Origin: Actinomycetota bacterium
GTDB taxonomy: Bacteria; Actinomycetota; Thermoleophilia; Solirubrobacterales; Thermoleophilaceae
Direction: 5' to 3'
DNA length: 5,273 nt
Assembly: GCA_005883295.1 (NCBI GenBank)
Contig: VAWV01000113.1
Location: forward strand, 1-5,273
Shown here: piece by piece, positions 5,051 to 5,273 of the stretch
How positions within the stretch are numbered: the first letter of the stretch is position 1
How the letters are laid out: each line of letters opens with the position of its first letter
The notes under the pieces: generated by a model
What the model was told of the DNA's origin: nothing
Seen by the model: the letters and a program-made list of their open reading frames with translations, nothing else
Databases searched by the model: none
Made by a program: the position numbers and the translations under genes

Positions 5051-5273
5051 CTAGTGGAGGACCTCCTCGGTGGAGACCAGGGCCCGCTCCACGCGGACCC
5101 CGTCCGGGAACTGCGACTCCACGTAGCGGCCGAGCTTCACGCCGGCCTCTTCCACGACGCCGGCATCCCTTCCTACCAGGGCCGCCGTCAAAGTGGCGCG
5201 CTGCCACAGATCGTGGTGGTCGGTCTCGGAGACGGCCGCACCGAAGCGACGCTGGAGCTGCGCCTTCAGGCTG
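5051..5273 (-). CDS. ylxP: DUF503 (YlxP-like) family protein, C-terminal part, cut by the window edge
   Basis: The frame is open from the window edge to the TAG at 5051-5053 and encodes the last 73 residues of a small protein. The family is usually a little under 100 residues, so only the N-terminal strand is missing. Visible hallmarks are the entry SLKAQLQRRFGAAVSETDHHDLWQ, written here in two parts because of the size limit: SLKAQLQRRFGAAV, then SETDHHDLWQRATL with the typical acidic-His-Asp-x-Trp segment. They are followed by a helix (GVVEEAGVKLGRYVES) and a final strand (VRVERALVS). In Bacillus subtilis the homologue ylxP sits between infB and rbfA, and the gene here directly precedes rbfA with a 1-nt gap, so infB is expected just outside the window. 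The molecular function is not established; a role linked to ribosome or translation is inferred from its neighbours only. Confidence 0.88.
   Translation of the reverse strand, partial: SLKAQLQRRFGAAVSETDHHDLWQRATLTAALVGRDAGVVEEAGVKLGRYVESQFPDGVRVERALVSTEEVLH

Noticed and set aside
5057..5067. Inverted repeat GGAGG-A-CCTCC before rbfA
   Set aside because: There is no room for a loop, and it lies within the end of the DUF503 coding sequence. It is explained by a GGAGG ribosome binding site next to a Val-Leu codon pair.

Overview
The window is a GC-rich bacterial stretch in which every gene I can support lies on the minus strand. Reading in the direction of transcription (high to low coordinates), the genes are: DUF503 protein (3' part only), rbfA, a DHH phosphoesterase (nrnA-like), truB, ribF, rpsO, a 1-Cys peroxiredoxin, a DsbA-like thioredoxin-fold protein, and pnp (5' part only). 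DUF503-rbfA-nrnA-truB-ribF-rpsO-pnp is the classical block downstream of nusA-infB, concerned with translation initiation, ribosome maturation and RNA turnover. The strong GC bias at third codon positions and this gene order suggest an actinobacterial-type genome. A deep-branching lineage such as Thermoleophilia is a guess that I cannot verify from the window.

Layout: positions 1-728 hold the N-terminal third of PNPase. Positions 729-823 form the only sizeable leader, with two short hairpins and a clear ribosome binding site. Positions 824-1249 carry the DsbA-like protein, with evidence that its reading frame begins further upstream. Positions 1332-5053 are packed without gaps. Five successive junctions (rbfA/nrnA, nrnA/truB, truB/ribF, ribF/rpsO, rpsO/peroxiredoxin) are 4-nt stop/start overlaps of the form NTGA. 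One of these implies a CTG start for truB.

Function: RbfA, TruB and S15 build or mature the 30S subunit and tRNA. NrnA-like phosphoesterase and PNPase degrade RNA, PNPase down to short oligonucleotides and NrnA from oligonucleotides to mononucleotides. RibF makes FMN and FAD. The less expected part is a peroxiredoxin with a single cysteine followed by a CPYC thioredoxin-fold protein, inserted between rpsO and pnp, which are commonly adjacent. I found no mobile element, CRISPR array, tRNA, rRNA or convincing promoter or intrinsic terminator. This is mainly a conserved housekeeping operon with a small redox insertion, and I do not see a clearly undescribed system.
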